From Bacillota bacterium (GTDB taxonomy: Bacteria > Bacillota > Clostridia > Lachnospirales > Lachnospiraceae): a stretch of DNA of 64,000 bases. Both the position numbers and the translations under genes were made by a program. Under the pieces are notes generated by a model. The model ran no database searches, was not told the DNA's origin, and saw only the letters and a program-made list of their open reading frames with translations. Location of the stretch: contig JAEXNR010000007.1 of NCBI GenBank assembly GCA_023439505.1, forward strand, positions 493,449 to 557,448. The letters run 5' to 3'. Every line of letters starts with the position of its first letter. Position 1 is the first letter of the stretch. This document shows positions 19,095 through 26,750 of this stretch, in pieces.

Positions 19095-20690
19095 CTAGCT
19101 CCAATCCTCATTCAGCCAGTTGCGCATCAGCTGCGCAACAGCTTCTGGTTTCTCGTCAACAAATTTTTCTATCATCCTTCTGACTTCAGATACTTCATTA
19201 AATTCAATATCTTCTATATTCTGATTCTCCTTCGTGGTAGCAAGCAGCTGTTCCACCGAAAGCTCCGGCTCCAGTTCAGTAACTTGAACCGGCGTAATTC
19301 CCCTAAATACGACAAACAAAAGCAGACCTATAATGAGAACCGCTATAATAATCTGCAAGTAATCGGTCCAGCTTCTTGTACTTGGTACTTTCGGAATAAA
19401 TACGGGTTGATCATATGCCACAATCTGAATATTTCCTTCCGCAATACCGGTGGCTCGCGAGACCAGTGTTAACGTATCAGGATCAACAGTCGTTTTTGTT
19501 CTGGCACTGTTTTGAGCCGCATATTCTTCAAAGTTAGTTCCCTCCAGCAGTCCCTGTGCCTGTAATTCCTCTTGTTTATGAGGCACCATATGTAATAAGA
19601 GAATACTAAGCGAAGATTGGGCTGTATCAATTGCTCCAACCTCATATTCCGTATTCGTTTGTCTTTGATTCGGAAGATATTCAATCTGGCTGCTCTTCAC
19701 GTTTCCTGTGGAGGAAGAGGTATCGGGCGTCATATAATCCGTTGTCTGATCATTGGAAGTTGTCCCTGGCACGCCGCCGGAAGCTCCTGCATTCTCGGCA
19801 GTATAGGTATAGCTTTTCCCATAGAGTCCCTGATCTTGTCCTTCTGCAGGCAGATATTCGGTGAACATCTGGGACACTTTGTCCATGTTAAAATGCAAAT
19901 TAGGCATAATCTCCACATCATCGTAACCACTCTTTAACAATCCCATATATAGATTATTCATAAAGTTATTGCGTAGTCTTTCTTTAAAGTCCTCGTTGGA
20001 ATTAGCACTTCCGGAATAAAGATCCTGCTCTCCGCCATATAAAAGATTACCATACTGATCTGCCACCTTAATCGAATCCGCCGTAGCATTTCCGATGGTG
20101 GATGCCACCACTTTAGCGATTGTCTCTGCTGTTCGGCTGTCAAAATCGTCTGTTACCGTTAGCAAAACACTTGCGCTGGTATCCTCCTGCTTCGTTAATA
20201 TAGAATTCTTGTCCTCCGTGGGGATGTAATAAATCTGCGCTTCCTTAATTCCTTCCATTTTTTTAATGGAATTACGCATCTGATTCTGCAGATATAAGTT
20301 TAATTTTAAAGTACGATCACTGTTTGTTGTACCTAAGCTGTTATTTAACAGGTCATCGATGGAAACCCCGTCAGAAGAAATATTATTATCAGCCAATACA
20401 AAGGTTGCATCTGTAAGTTTCTTTTTATCAACCGAGATGGTCACATTGTCTGACGCGATCCGATATCCGATTCCCTCCGAATCAAATAATTTCTTAACCT
20501 CACTGGCTTCTTTCGGAGTATCGCAAACCTTAATGACGGAATAACTTGTGCGTCCCATCAAATAAAACAAAAGTATGAATGCCAATAATATGGCACAAGC
20601 TACGCTGATAATGATTGTCTTTTGTTTTGAATTGAATTTATTCCAATAATCCAATAGTTGTTTCGGTATTCTTCTTAATCGCTCCGCCAT
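19095..20690 (-). CDS. fliF: Flagellar MS-ring protein FliF
   Basis: FliF forms the membrane MS ring on which the flagellum is built. About 531 aa. It has two transmembrane helices (near residues 24-46 and 434-455), two ring-building domains between them (DATFVLADNNIS; the ILTKQEDTSASVLLTV region) and a C-terminal cytosolic tail for FliG binding. ATG at 20690 (MAERLRRIP) is chosen because AAGGAG lies at good spacing. The open frame to 20726 lacks a ribosome site. A 140-bp gap with a hairpin separates it from fliE. Confidence 0.95.
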   Translation of the reverse strand: MAERLRRIPKQLLDYWNKFNSKQKTIIISVACAILLAFILLFYLMGRTSYSVIKVCDTPKEASEVKKLFDSEGIGYRIASDNVTISVDKKKLTDATFVLADNNISSDGVSIDDLLNNSLGTTNSDRTLKLNLYLQNQMRNSIKKMEGIKEAQIYYIPTEDKNSILTKQEDTSASVLLTVTDDFDSRTAETIAKVVASTIGNATADSIKVADQYGNLLYGGEQDLYSGSANSNEDFKERLRNNFMNNLYMGLLKSGYDDVEIMPNLHFNMDKVSQMFTEYLPAEGQDQGLYGKSYTYTAENAGASGGVPGTTSNDQTTDYMTPDTSSSTGNVKSSQIEYLPNQRQTNTEYEVGAIDTAQSSLSILLLHMVPHKQEELQAQGLLEGTNFEEYAAQNSARTKTTVDPDTLTLVSRATGIAEGNIQIVAYDQPVFIPKVPSTRSWTDYLQIIIAVLIIGLLLFVVFRGITPVQVTELEPELSVEQLLATTKENQNIEDIEFNEVSEVRRMIEKFVDEKPEAVAQLMRNWLNEDWS

Positions 20691-20789
20691 CCTTGTAAAC
20701 TCCTTATACCTTATGAATGATTTCAATATAATTAGGTTAGTATCTCCATCCAGGTATTTATATTTTAAAATATTTTCTAAATGAATAGA

Positions 20790-20810
20790 ACCTATTCAAA
20801 ATGAATAGGT
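20790..20810 (-). repeat. Operon-internal hairpin between fliE and fliF
   Basis: An 8-bp perfect inverted repeat (ACCTATTC / GAATAGGT, 5-nt loop) lies in the only sizeable gap between the early flagellar genes. In the transcript it is not followed by a U-tract, so I do not call it a terminator. It could protect or process the mRNA, which is a guess. A second AATGAATAG copy directly upstream makes the motif partly repeated. Confidence 0.5.
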
Positions 20811-20830
20811 CAATTGTTTTCTCCGAAGTA

Positions 20831-21142
20831 CTAATATTGCATATTCATAATCTCTTTGTATGCATCCAATACCGAATTACGAATTGCCACCGTATACTGG
20901 AGGGACAAATTTGCCTTTTGTTGCGCAACAATTACATTATGAACATTGTCTGTGATACCCAAAGCATAAGAAATTTCAGATTCCTGAGCTGCTTTCGAAT
21001 AATCATTCGTTTCGTTTAATAAATTAACGGCTGCCTGATACATATCATCAAAAGCAGAATTTTTACCGTCTTTTGACATAGAAACTCTTTCACTGTCCGG
21101 CTGATTAATCCTTGCTATATTATTGACTGATGTAATATTCAT
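20831..21142 (-). CDS. fliE: Flagellar hook-basal body protein FliE
   Basis: FliE is the adaptor that joins the MS ring to the rod. The 103-aa protein has the family's C-terminal helices (YALGITDNVHNVIVAQQKANLS and the ending RNSVLDAYKEIMNMQ). The conserved FDDMYQAAVNLLNETN segment is in the middle. GGAGGTAAG precedes the ATG. The order flgB-flgC-fliE-fliF is the standard start of Gram-positive flagellar operons. Confidence 0.95.
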   Translation of the reverse strand: MNITSVNNIARINQPDSERVSMSKDGKNSAFDDMYQAAVNLLNETNDYSKAAQESEISYALGITDNVHNVIVAQQKANLSLQYTVAIRNSVLDAYKEIMNMQY

Positions 21143-21156
21143 ATCTTACCTCCAAC

Positions 21157-21594
21157 CTACTTTCCGACTTCCAATCCCTTGAGGGCCATATTTTTGGTAG
21201 AATTAAAGGCAGTGATATTTGCCTCAAACGCACGTGATGCATCAATCATATCCGTCATCTCCTGAACGATATTAACATTAGGATAGGTTACGTAACCTTC
21301 ATCGTCCGCATCCGGGTGGGAAGGGTCATAAACTTTTTTAAGCTGTGTTGTATTATCTTCTGCAATTTTTGTCACCTTAACTCCATTCCCATACGAACTC
21401 TCGGTCTGCATCAGAATCTGTCCAAAAGGCATCATATCCTTTTCTGCAAAAACTACAGTTTTTCTTTTATATGGATTTCCATTCTCATCTCGAGTGGTAT
21501 TCACATTAGCAATATTCTGAGAAATAATATCCATTCTCAATCTTTGCGCCGTCATTCCGCTTGCACTGATATTCATTCCATTCATTGCCGACAT
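21157..21594 (-). CDS. flgC: Flagellar rod protein FlgC
   Basis: FlgC is a proximal rod subunit. The 145-aa product carries the rod signature near the N-terminus (NISASGMTAQRLRMDIISQN, then IANVNTT). It also has the YVTYPNVNIVQEMTDMIDAS segment and the C-terminal AFEANITAFNSTKNMALKGL, which are diagnostic for FlgC. GGAGGG lies at good spacing. It sits between flgB and fliE. Confidence 0.96.
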   Translation of the reverse strand: MSAMNGMNISASGMTAQRLRMDIISQNIANVNTTRDENGNPYKRKTVVFAEKDMMPFGQILMQTESSYGNGVKVTKIAEDNTTQLKKVYDPSHPDADDEGYVTYPNVNIVQEMTDMIDASRAFEANITAFNSTKNMALKGLEVGK

Positions 21595-21655
21595 AATATT
21601 CCCTCCAAAATCAAATTAATTCCATTTTCTCAAGTCGCCGAATCTCATCCAACTT

Positions 21656-22045
21656 CTAACGAGCCGACAATACTGTTTTTATTCTGCTAAACTCCTGGGT
21701 CATGGAGTCTAATAAAGTGTAATATTTTATCTGATTTTCAGCCAAATTAACATTTTCTGTATCAATATTCACATTATTTCCATCCAAACGATAACTTAAG
21801 GTGGCATTATCTGTATAAACTGAGGCTACCAGATTTCCCATATCTGCGTTAGCAACACTGTGATCCAGCGAATCCCCTCCGGCCAATGCGGACATTAGGT
21901 AAGATTCAAACTGAACATCCTTTCTTTTATAGCCGGGTGTGTTCACGTTTGCGATATTATTCGAAATAACCTCATTTCTCTTCCAGCTGGCATCCGCTGC
22001 TTTATTGAGAACATTTATGTAGTTATACGCGTTAGAACCAATCAT
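21656..22045 (-). CDS. flgB: Flagellar rod protein FlgB
   Basis: FlgB is a proximal rod subunit and here the first gene of the flagellar operon. The 129-aa protein shows the rod signature NEVISNNIANVNTPGYKRKDV, shortened here to its core, and a C-terminal helix (NQIKYYTLLDSMTQEFSRIK) for axial packing. AAAGGGAG precedes the ATG. I could not find a convincing SigA or SigD promoter in the 250 bp upstream. The transcript may start further away or be controlled by the structured segment near 22300-22382. Confidence 0.95.
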   Translation of the reverse strand: MIGSNAYNYINVLNKAADASWKRNEVISNNIANVNTPGYKRKDVQFESYLMSALAGGDSLDHSVANADMGNLVASVYTDNATLSYRLDGNNVNIDTENVNLAENQIKYYTLLDSMTQEFSRIKTVLSAR

Positions 22046-22297
22046 TCCTGCACTCCCTTTCCTATATTTATTATATATAATATTTTGGAAAACACAAGAT
22101 ATATTTGAAAAATTAGTAGAATAATACTATCCCTTGTATTAATATGTATTAATTTGATTGATCAGGTTAAATCCGTGTAAAGCGTTCGTTTTATCGTATT
22201 TTACCTATGTCGGGCCTTATTGGCATGAATAGATATACATATATATCGTATTTTTATAACAAGCTATGTTCTCTGTTTTCCCGAGTAAATATTGTAA
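22046..22297. other. AT-rich leader region of flgB, no gene seen
   Basis: About 250 bp upstream of flgB with no plausible coding frame. It is very AT-rich and includes an imperfect repeat of TATTAATAC near 22140. I searched both strands for SigA, SigD and CodY-type motifs and saw only weak matches, so no promoter is claimed. It is the downstream leader of the structured segment at 22298-22382. Confidence 0.5.
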
Positions 22298-22382
22298 GTA
22301 CAAAAAAAGAGTCCGGCTCTTCGGACGCTAACGCTGATGCGCTGTCACAGCAGTGACAATCTTTTTTAAGCGCGTCCTGTAC
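22298..22382 (-). ncRNA. Structured attenuator-like RNA segment between codY and flgB
   Basis: In the minus-strand transcript this segment can form an outer stem (GGACGC at 22377-22372 with GCGTCC at 22328-22323). The stem is extended by AGC/GCT pairing and GTACA/TGTAC at the ends. It encloses a 6-bp hairpin (22343-22358, loop of four). The 3' arm of the outer stem overlaps the 5' arm of the terminator hairpin at 22302-22326. The two are therefore mutually exclusive, the layout of an attenuator or riboswitch. No known riboswitch class is recognised. It could instead be a short independent RNA or a palindromic repeat. Confidence 0.45.
22302..22326 (-). terminator. Intrinsic terminator upstream of flgB
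   Basis: In the minus-strand transcript, GTCCG pairs with CGGAC across a 6-nt loop and is followed by UC and seven U. A slightly shifted AAGAG/CUCUU stem is also possible. It lies about 130 bp beyond the codY terminator and 257 bp before flgB. It could stop residual codY read-through or attenuate the flagellar operon. Confidence 0.6.
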
Positions 22383-22428
22383 CTCCCCCTAAGGGTTTTA
22401 TCGAATAGGATGAGCTTTTCAATACGAC

Positions 22429-22462
22429 AAAAAAAGGATTCATGAGATTGACCCACAAATCC
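22429..22462 (-). terminator. Intrinsic terminator of codY
   Basis: In the minus direction an 11-bp stem (starting GGATTTGTGGG, including three G-U pairs) with a 5-nt loop is followed directly by seven T. It sits 44 bp past the codY stop codon, which makes codY and the flagellar operon separate transcription units unless read-through occurs. Confidence 0.82.
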
Positions 22463-22505
22463 ATTTGTATCTTTTCATTATATAAATAATTATTTATTTA
22501 TTAAA

Positions 22506-23276
22506 TTAATTATTTAAATTTTGAAGTTCCTCAAATACAACATCGTTCAACACCTTAATATAAGTTCCCTTCATACCGGAAGATCGTGACTCTATCACAC
22601 CGGCACTTTCAAATTTTCTTAAGGCATTTACAATTACTGATCTGGTTATTCCTACTCGGTCTGCAATTTTACTTGCCACCAGAATTCCTTCATTTCCTCT
22701 TAATTCTTCAAATATATGTGTGATTGCTTCCAGTTCCGAGAAAGAAAGCGTGCTGATTGCCGACCTTACAATCTGAACCTTACGATTTTCTTCTGCACTT
22801 TCCTCATTCACGGATCTCATCATCTCAAGTCCGACAACTGTGGTTCCGTATTCACTTAATATAATATCATCCAGCGTATATTGCAATCCTGTTTTATATA
22901 AAAACAAAGTTCCCAATCTCTCACCTGCGATATCTATGGGCGTTATGATTGCCTGATATCCATCAACATTATCAAATTCAAATCCCAGGGTCCTCAAATT
23001 CACATTTTCTTTGGTGGATAAAATATTAAGAAGACGTTCATTTAATAAGCCATCAATATGCCTGCCTACAGCGTCTTTGATCAATTCCTTAATTTCAATG
23101 ATATCGTTGCGATTCTTTACTCCAAGAACCTTACCTTTACGACTAATCACCAATACATTGGATGCCAGTATCTCACTTAAGACAACACAGATGTCATTAA
23201 AAACTACTTTGTGCGAATTATTATTATGCAACAAGTTATTAATCTTTCTTGTCTTATCCAGCAATTGTACACTCAT
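22506..23276 (-). CDS. codY: Global GTP/branched-chain amino acid sensing repressor CodY
   Basis: CodY represses stationary-phase, motility and amino acid genes when GTP and branched-chain amino acids are plentiful. The 256-aa protein has an N-terminal GAF domain and a C-terminal winged helix-turn-helix with the highly conserved EGILVASKIADRVGITRSV, shortened here, plus NALRKFESAGVIESRS. Length equals that of the family. GGGAGGAA precedes the ATG, and two good SigA promoters lie upstream. Its position between topA and flgB parallels the B. subtilis locus, where CodY controls the adjoining flagellar operon; here that control is inferred. Confidence 0.96.
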   Translation of the reverse strand: MSVQLLDKTRKINNLLHNNNSHKVVFNDICVVLSEILASNVLVISRKGKVLGVKNRNDIIEIKELIKDAVGRHIDGLLNERLLNILSTKENVNLRTLGFEFDNVDGYQAIITPIDIAGERLGTLFLYKTGLQYTLDDIILSEYGTTVVGLEMMRSVNEESAEENRKVQIVRSAISTLSFSELEAITHIFEELRGNEGILVASKIADRVGITRSVIVNALRKFESAGVIESRSSGMKGTYIKVLNDVVFEELQNLNN

Positions 23277-23338
23277 TAACGGTTCCTCCCTATTTCTTCT
23301 TATCCTCCCCTAAGGTTTCATAATATTTATAAAAATAA

Positions 23339-23367
23339 GTATTATTAAATCTGTTAGAATAAGTCAA
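23339..23367 (-). promoter_or_regulatory. SigA-type promoter P1 of codY
   Basis: TTGACT, a 17-bp spacer and TAATAC lie on the minus strand about 60 bp upstream of the codY start. Both hexamers match consensus at five or four positions with ideal spacing. Confidence 0.72.
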
Positions 23368-23402
23368 ACAACCACAAATCTTTCAATTGTACTACCTTTT
23401 CA

Positions 23403-23431
23403 ATATTATCATATGTTATTGTGAAAAACAA
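23403..23431 (-). promoter_or_regulatory. Second SigA-type promoter P2 of codY
   Basis: TTGTTT, a 17-bp spacer and TAATAT on the minus strand, upstream of P1 and downstream of the topA stop. The -10 is strong and the -35 weaker. No terminator is visible between topA and this point, so topA read-through could also feed codY. Confidence 0.55.
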
Positions 23432-23514
23432 TAGTGTTTTCATTGTTTTGACGCACATTTTAGACTGTTTTTTTTATTTTTATATCCAATTTAAGTTGTT
23501 TTATTAGGAAGCAA

Positions 23515-25575
23515 TTATTTTTCTGCACTATTACTGATTGCATAGCCGCATTTTTCATCCTGACATACCAGTTTATTTCCTTTTTCCAGTAACATTGAGC
23601 CACATTTCTCACAACGTTTATTCACCGGTTTTTGCCATGACATAAACTCACAATCCGGATTATTGATGCATCCGTAATACTTTCTGCCTTTTTTGGTCTT
23701 ACGAATTACCAAATCATCTCCGCAGATCGGACAGGGAACACCTATTTTCTCAAGATAAGGTTTTGTATTTTTGCAGTCTGGAAAACCCGGACAGGCTAGA
23801 AATTTGCCATGAGGACCGTATTTTACTACCATATTTCTTCCGCAAACTTCACAGATTTCCTCTGTCACTTCATCTTCTATCTTTATTTTTTCAAGTTCTG
23901 TCTGGGCATTGGCCACCGCTTCTTCCAGATCCGGATAGAAATTGCTGATAATGGTTCTCCAGTTCAAGCTTCCGTCTTCTACGGAATCCAGCAGTGATTC
24001 CATGTTAGCAGTGAAATTAACATCTACAATACTTGGAAAGGCACACTTCATGATACTGTTGACGGCCTCTCCCAATTCCGTCACATAGAGATTCTTATTT
24101 TCTTTGGCAACATATCTTCTGGCAATAATCGTTGTTATGGTAGGTGCGTAGGTACTGGGTCTTCCAATGCCAAGTTCCTCCAGGGTTTTTACCAGTGAGG
24201 CTTCCGTATAATGGGGAGGCGGCTGGGTAAAATGCTGCCCTTTATTTAATTCTGACAGCTCCAGCGTATCACCTTCTTCAATATGATCAAAAGCTATCCC
24301 CTGCCCTTCTTCATCATCTTCCATAGCATACACGCTCAGAAAGCCTTCAAAAACAAGCTTGGATGTTGCTGTTGTAAAACGTAATTCATTACCATAAATC
24401 TTAATAGAGGTGGTCTCATATTTTGCCGGCTGCATTCTGCTGGCAATGAATCTTCTCCATATTAATTGATATAAGCGGAACTGATCCCTGCTGAGTGATT
24501 CTTTCACAATGGCCGGGGCAAACTCTATATAAGTAGGGCGGATTGCCTCATGAGCATCTTGTATCTTCTTACCGCTGCGCCCCTGGTTTTCTTCTACTGC
24601 AACAAAATTTTCTCCATAATTGGTCTTTACATATTCTTTTGCTAATTGATCCGCTTCATCACTGATTCTAATGGAATCGGTACGAAGATAGGTAATTAAT
24701 CCCACTGTTCCCTGCCCTTTGATATCAATTCCTTCATAGAGCTGCTGTGCCAGCTGCATGGTTTTTTGAGTTGAAAAATTTAACTCCTTTGCTGCCTCCT
24801 GCTGTAATGTACTGGTGGTAAAAGGAAGGGGTGCTTTCCTGATGCGCTCTCCCTTTTTAATTTCTTTCACAATAAATTCAGCATTTTCCAGTTGTTTCAG
24901 TATCTGATTCATTTCGTCTTCTGAACGGATCTCTTTTTTAGAATTTAATTTTGCAATCAGCGGCTTTTTCCTGCCTTTAATGCTAAATTGAGCCTCCAGC
25001 GTCCAGTATTCTTCCGGTACAAATGCGTTGATCTCATCTTCTCTGTCACAGATAATGCGAAGTGCAACGGATTGTACCCTTCCGGCACTGAGTCCCCTCT
25101 TGATTTTGTCCCAAAGGAGCGGACTTATCCGGTATCCAACCATACGATCCAGTATTCTTCTTGTCTGCTGCGCATTGACAAGATCCATATCAATGTCTCT
25201 CGCCTGCTTTATGGAGGATTTCACTGCATTTTTCGTAATTTCATTAAATGTAATTCTGCTGGAGTCCTTCTGATCCAGTTTCAATGTTTGGGAAAGATGC
25301 CAGGAGATTGCTTCCCCCTCCCGGTCAGGGTCAGTTGCCAGATATACTTTATCCGCCTTCTTCACTTCTTTTCTTAATTTCGCAAGAAGGTCTCCCTTTC
25401 CTCTGATGGTAATATATTTCGGTTCAAAATTATGATCTATATCGATACCCATTTGGCTTTTTGGCAAGTCTCTTACATGTCCGTTTGATGCAAGAACTTC
25501 AAAATTATTTCCCAAGAATTTCTTTATTGTTTTTGCCTTAGCCGGAGATTCAACGATTACAAGATTTCTTGGCAT
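23515..25575 (-). CDS. topA: DNA topoisomerase I
   Basis: Type IA topoisomerase that relaxes negative supercoils. The Toprim domain comes first, with acidic DPDRE at about 82-86. The catalytic tyrosine is Tyr296 in LITYLRTDSIRIS. Three C-terminal zinc ribbons follow, each with paired cysteines (CEVCG...CPGFPDC; CPICG...CINNPDC; CEKCG...CQDEKCG). Length (686 aa) is normal. It lies downstream of dprA, the order also found in B. subtilis. Confidence 0.97.
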   Translation of the reverse strand: MPRNLVIVESPAKAKTIKKFLGNNFEVLASNGHVRDLPKSQMGIDIDHNFEPKYITIRGKGDLLAKLRKEVKKADKVYLATDPDREGEAISWHLSQTLKLDQKDSSRITFNEITKNAVKSSIKQARDIDMDLVNAQQTRRILDRMVGYRISPLLWDKIKRGLSAGRVQSVALRIICDREDEINAFVPEEYWTLEAQFSIKGRKKPLIAKLNSKKEIRSEDEMNQILKQLENAEFIVKEIKKGERIRKAPLPFTTSTLQQEAAKELNFSTQKTMQLAQQLYEGIDIKGQGTVGLITYLRTDSIRISDEADQLAKEYVKTNYGENFVAVEENQGRSGKKIQDAHEAIRPTYIEFAPAIVKESLSRDQFRLYQLIWRRFIASRMQPAKYETTSIKIYGNELRFTTATSKLVFEGFLSVYAMEDDEEGQGIAFDHIEEGDTLELSELNKGQHFTQPPPHYTEASLVKTLEELGIGRPSTYAPTITTIIARRYVAKENKNLYVTELGEAVNSIMKCAFPSIVDVNFTANMESLLDSVEDGSLNWRTIISNFYPDLEEAVANAQTELEKIKIEDEVTEEICEVCGRNMVVKYGPHGKFLACPGFPDCKNTKPYLEKIGVPCPICGDDLVIRKTKKGRKYYGCINNPDCEFMSWQKPVNKRCEKCGSMLLEKGNKLVCQDEKCGYAISNSAEK

Positions 25576-25628
25576 GATGCTGTCCCCTCATTTCTATGCG
25601 GTAATAGGTGTCTTTCAACCCATTTTTA

Positions 25629-26741
25629 TTATTGTATACAATAGTAGTTTTTTATTATTTGTTTTGCCATGCCACTTAGTTCCAACATCAGCAATTGCTC
25701 AACCAGAGCATCTACAGATAGCCCTGTCTGGTAAGCTATTTCATCAATATGTTTTGGCTCTAAACTTAAACAAGCATACACTATTTTACCTGCCGTTTCA
25801 AGCGAATTATTATTTTTTTTCGTGAAATCCATATATTGCTCATAATTCTCTATCATTTCTTCGAGAATATCCTTTGGTGTCGTAACTAATTTTGCCCCCA
25901 TTTTTATCAAATTATTACAACCCTCACTTAAACTGTCACCAACTCTGCCGGGTAGGGCATAAATTTCTTTTCCCTGTTCCAATCCCATATCAACTGTAAT
26001 CAGGGAACCGCTCTTTTCTTTTGCTTCTATCACCAGTACAGCGTCACTTAGTCCGCTGATCAAACGGTTTCTCATAGGAAAATTACCGGCAAAAGGCGGG
26101 ATTTTGGGCGCATATTCCGAAATAATACCACCTTTTATTTGCATCCTTTGATAGAGATCCTGGTTTTCTTTCGGATAACAGATATCAATTCCGCAGCCTA
26201 ACACTCCATACGTAATTCCATCTTCCGACAAGACTCCTTTATGTGCTCCGGAATCAATACCGCGGGCAAGACCGCTGATAATTGAGATTCCTGCCTTTGC
26301 TAATTTCCCGGCAAAAAATTTTGCCATCTCCATTCCATACGCACTGCAATTTCTTGCTCCCACTATGGCAATCATCTTTTCCTTTTTTGCGGGCAGTTTT
26401 CCCTTATAATAAAGGGCATATGGGGGAGCATAAATTTCTCTTAGTTTTTCAGGATAGATATCATCCTCCTTTGAAACAAAATATATGCCGTTTTTCTCTA
26501 AATTAGCATATTCTCTTTGAATTTTTTGCGGATCCCTGCTTGTTATAATTTCATATACATCTTTATCAGTAAAACGAAATCTTTTATCTGTGATCCACTT
26601 TTCGCTTAGTTTCTTCAAACTCTCTGAAGGAGCATGAAAGATTTCATCCGGTCCACCAAAATAATTCATCAAATCATCTATTTTTACAGGACCGATATTT
26701 TTTATATTACTAAGCCAAAATGCATATTCTTTCTTCTCCAT
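25629..26741 (-). CDS. dprA: DNA processing protein DprA (Smf)
   Basis: DprA binds incoming single-stranded DNA and loads RecA during transformation. The 370-aa protein has an N-terminal SAM-like helical part and the Rossmann-type core with IVGARNCSAYG, SGLARGIDSGAHKG and GCGIDICYPKEN. A C-terminal winged-helix-like region ends it. It forms a tight pair with comM upstream (10-bp gap), suggesting one transcript comM-dprA-topA. Competence itself cannot be concluded, since dprA is kept in many non-competent species. Confidence 0.95.
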   Translation of the reverse strand: MEKKEYAFWLSNIKNIGPVKIDDLMNYFGGPDEIFHAPSESLKKLSEKWITDKRFRFTDKDVYEIITSRDPQKIQREYANLEKNGIYFVSKEDDIYPEKLREIYAPPYALYYKGKLPAKKEKMIAIVGARNCSAYGMEMAKFFAGKLAKAGISIISGLARGIDSGAHKGVLSEDGITYGVLGCGIDICYPKENQDLYQRMQIKGGIISEYAPKIPPFAGNFPMRNRLISGLSDAVLVIEAKEKSGSLITVDMGLEQGKEIYALPGRVGDSLSEGCNNLIKMGAKLVTTPKDILEEMIENYEQYMDFTKKNNNSLETAGKIVYACLSLEPKHIDEIAYQTGLSVDALVEQLLMLELSGMAKQIIKNYYCIQ

Positions 26742-26750
26742 AAACCTCTC

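Noticed and set aside
20790..20810. Terminator between fliE and fliF
   Set aside because: No U-tract follows the stem, and splitting the operon here would separate fliF from its conserved co-transcribed partners.
22046..22430. c-di-GMP riboswitch (type I or II) ahead of the flagellar operon
   Set aside because: Such riboswitches precede flagellar operons in some clostridia, so I looked for their conserved cores. Neither the GEMM-I nor the GEMM-II core strings are present in the right order.
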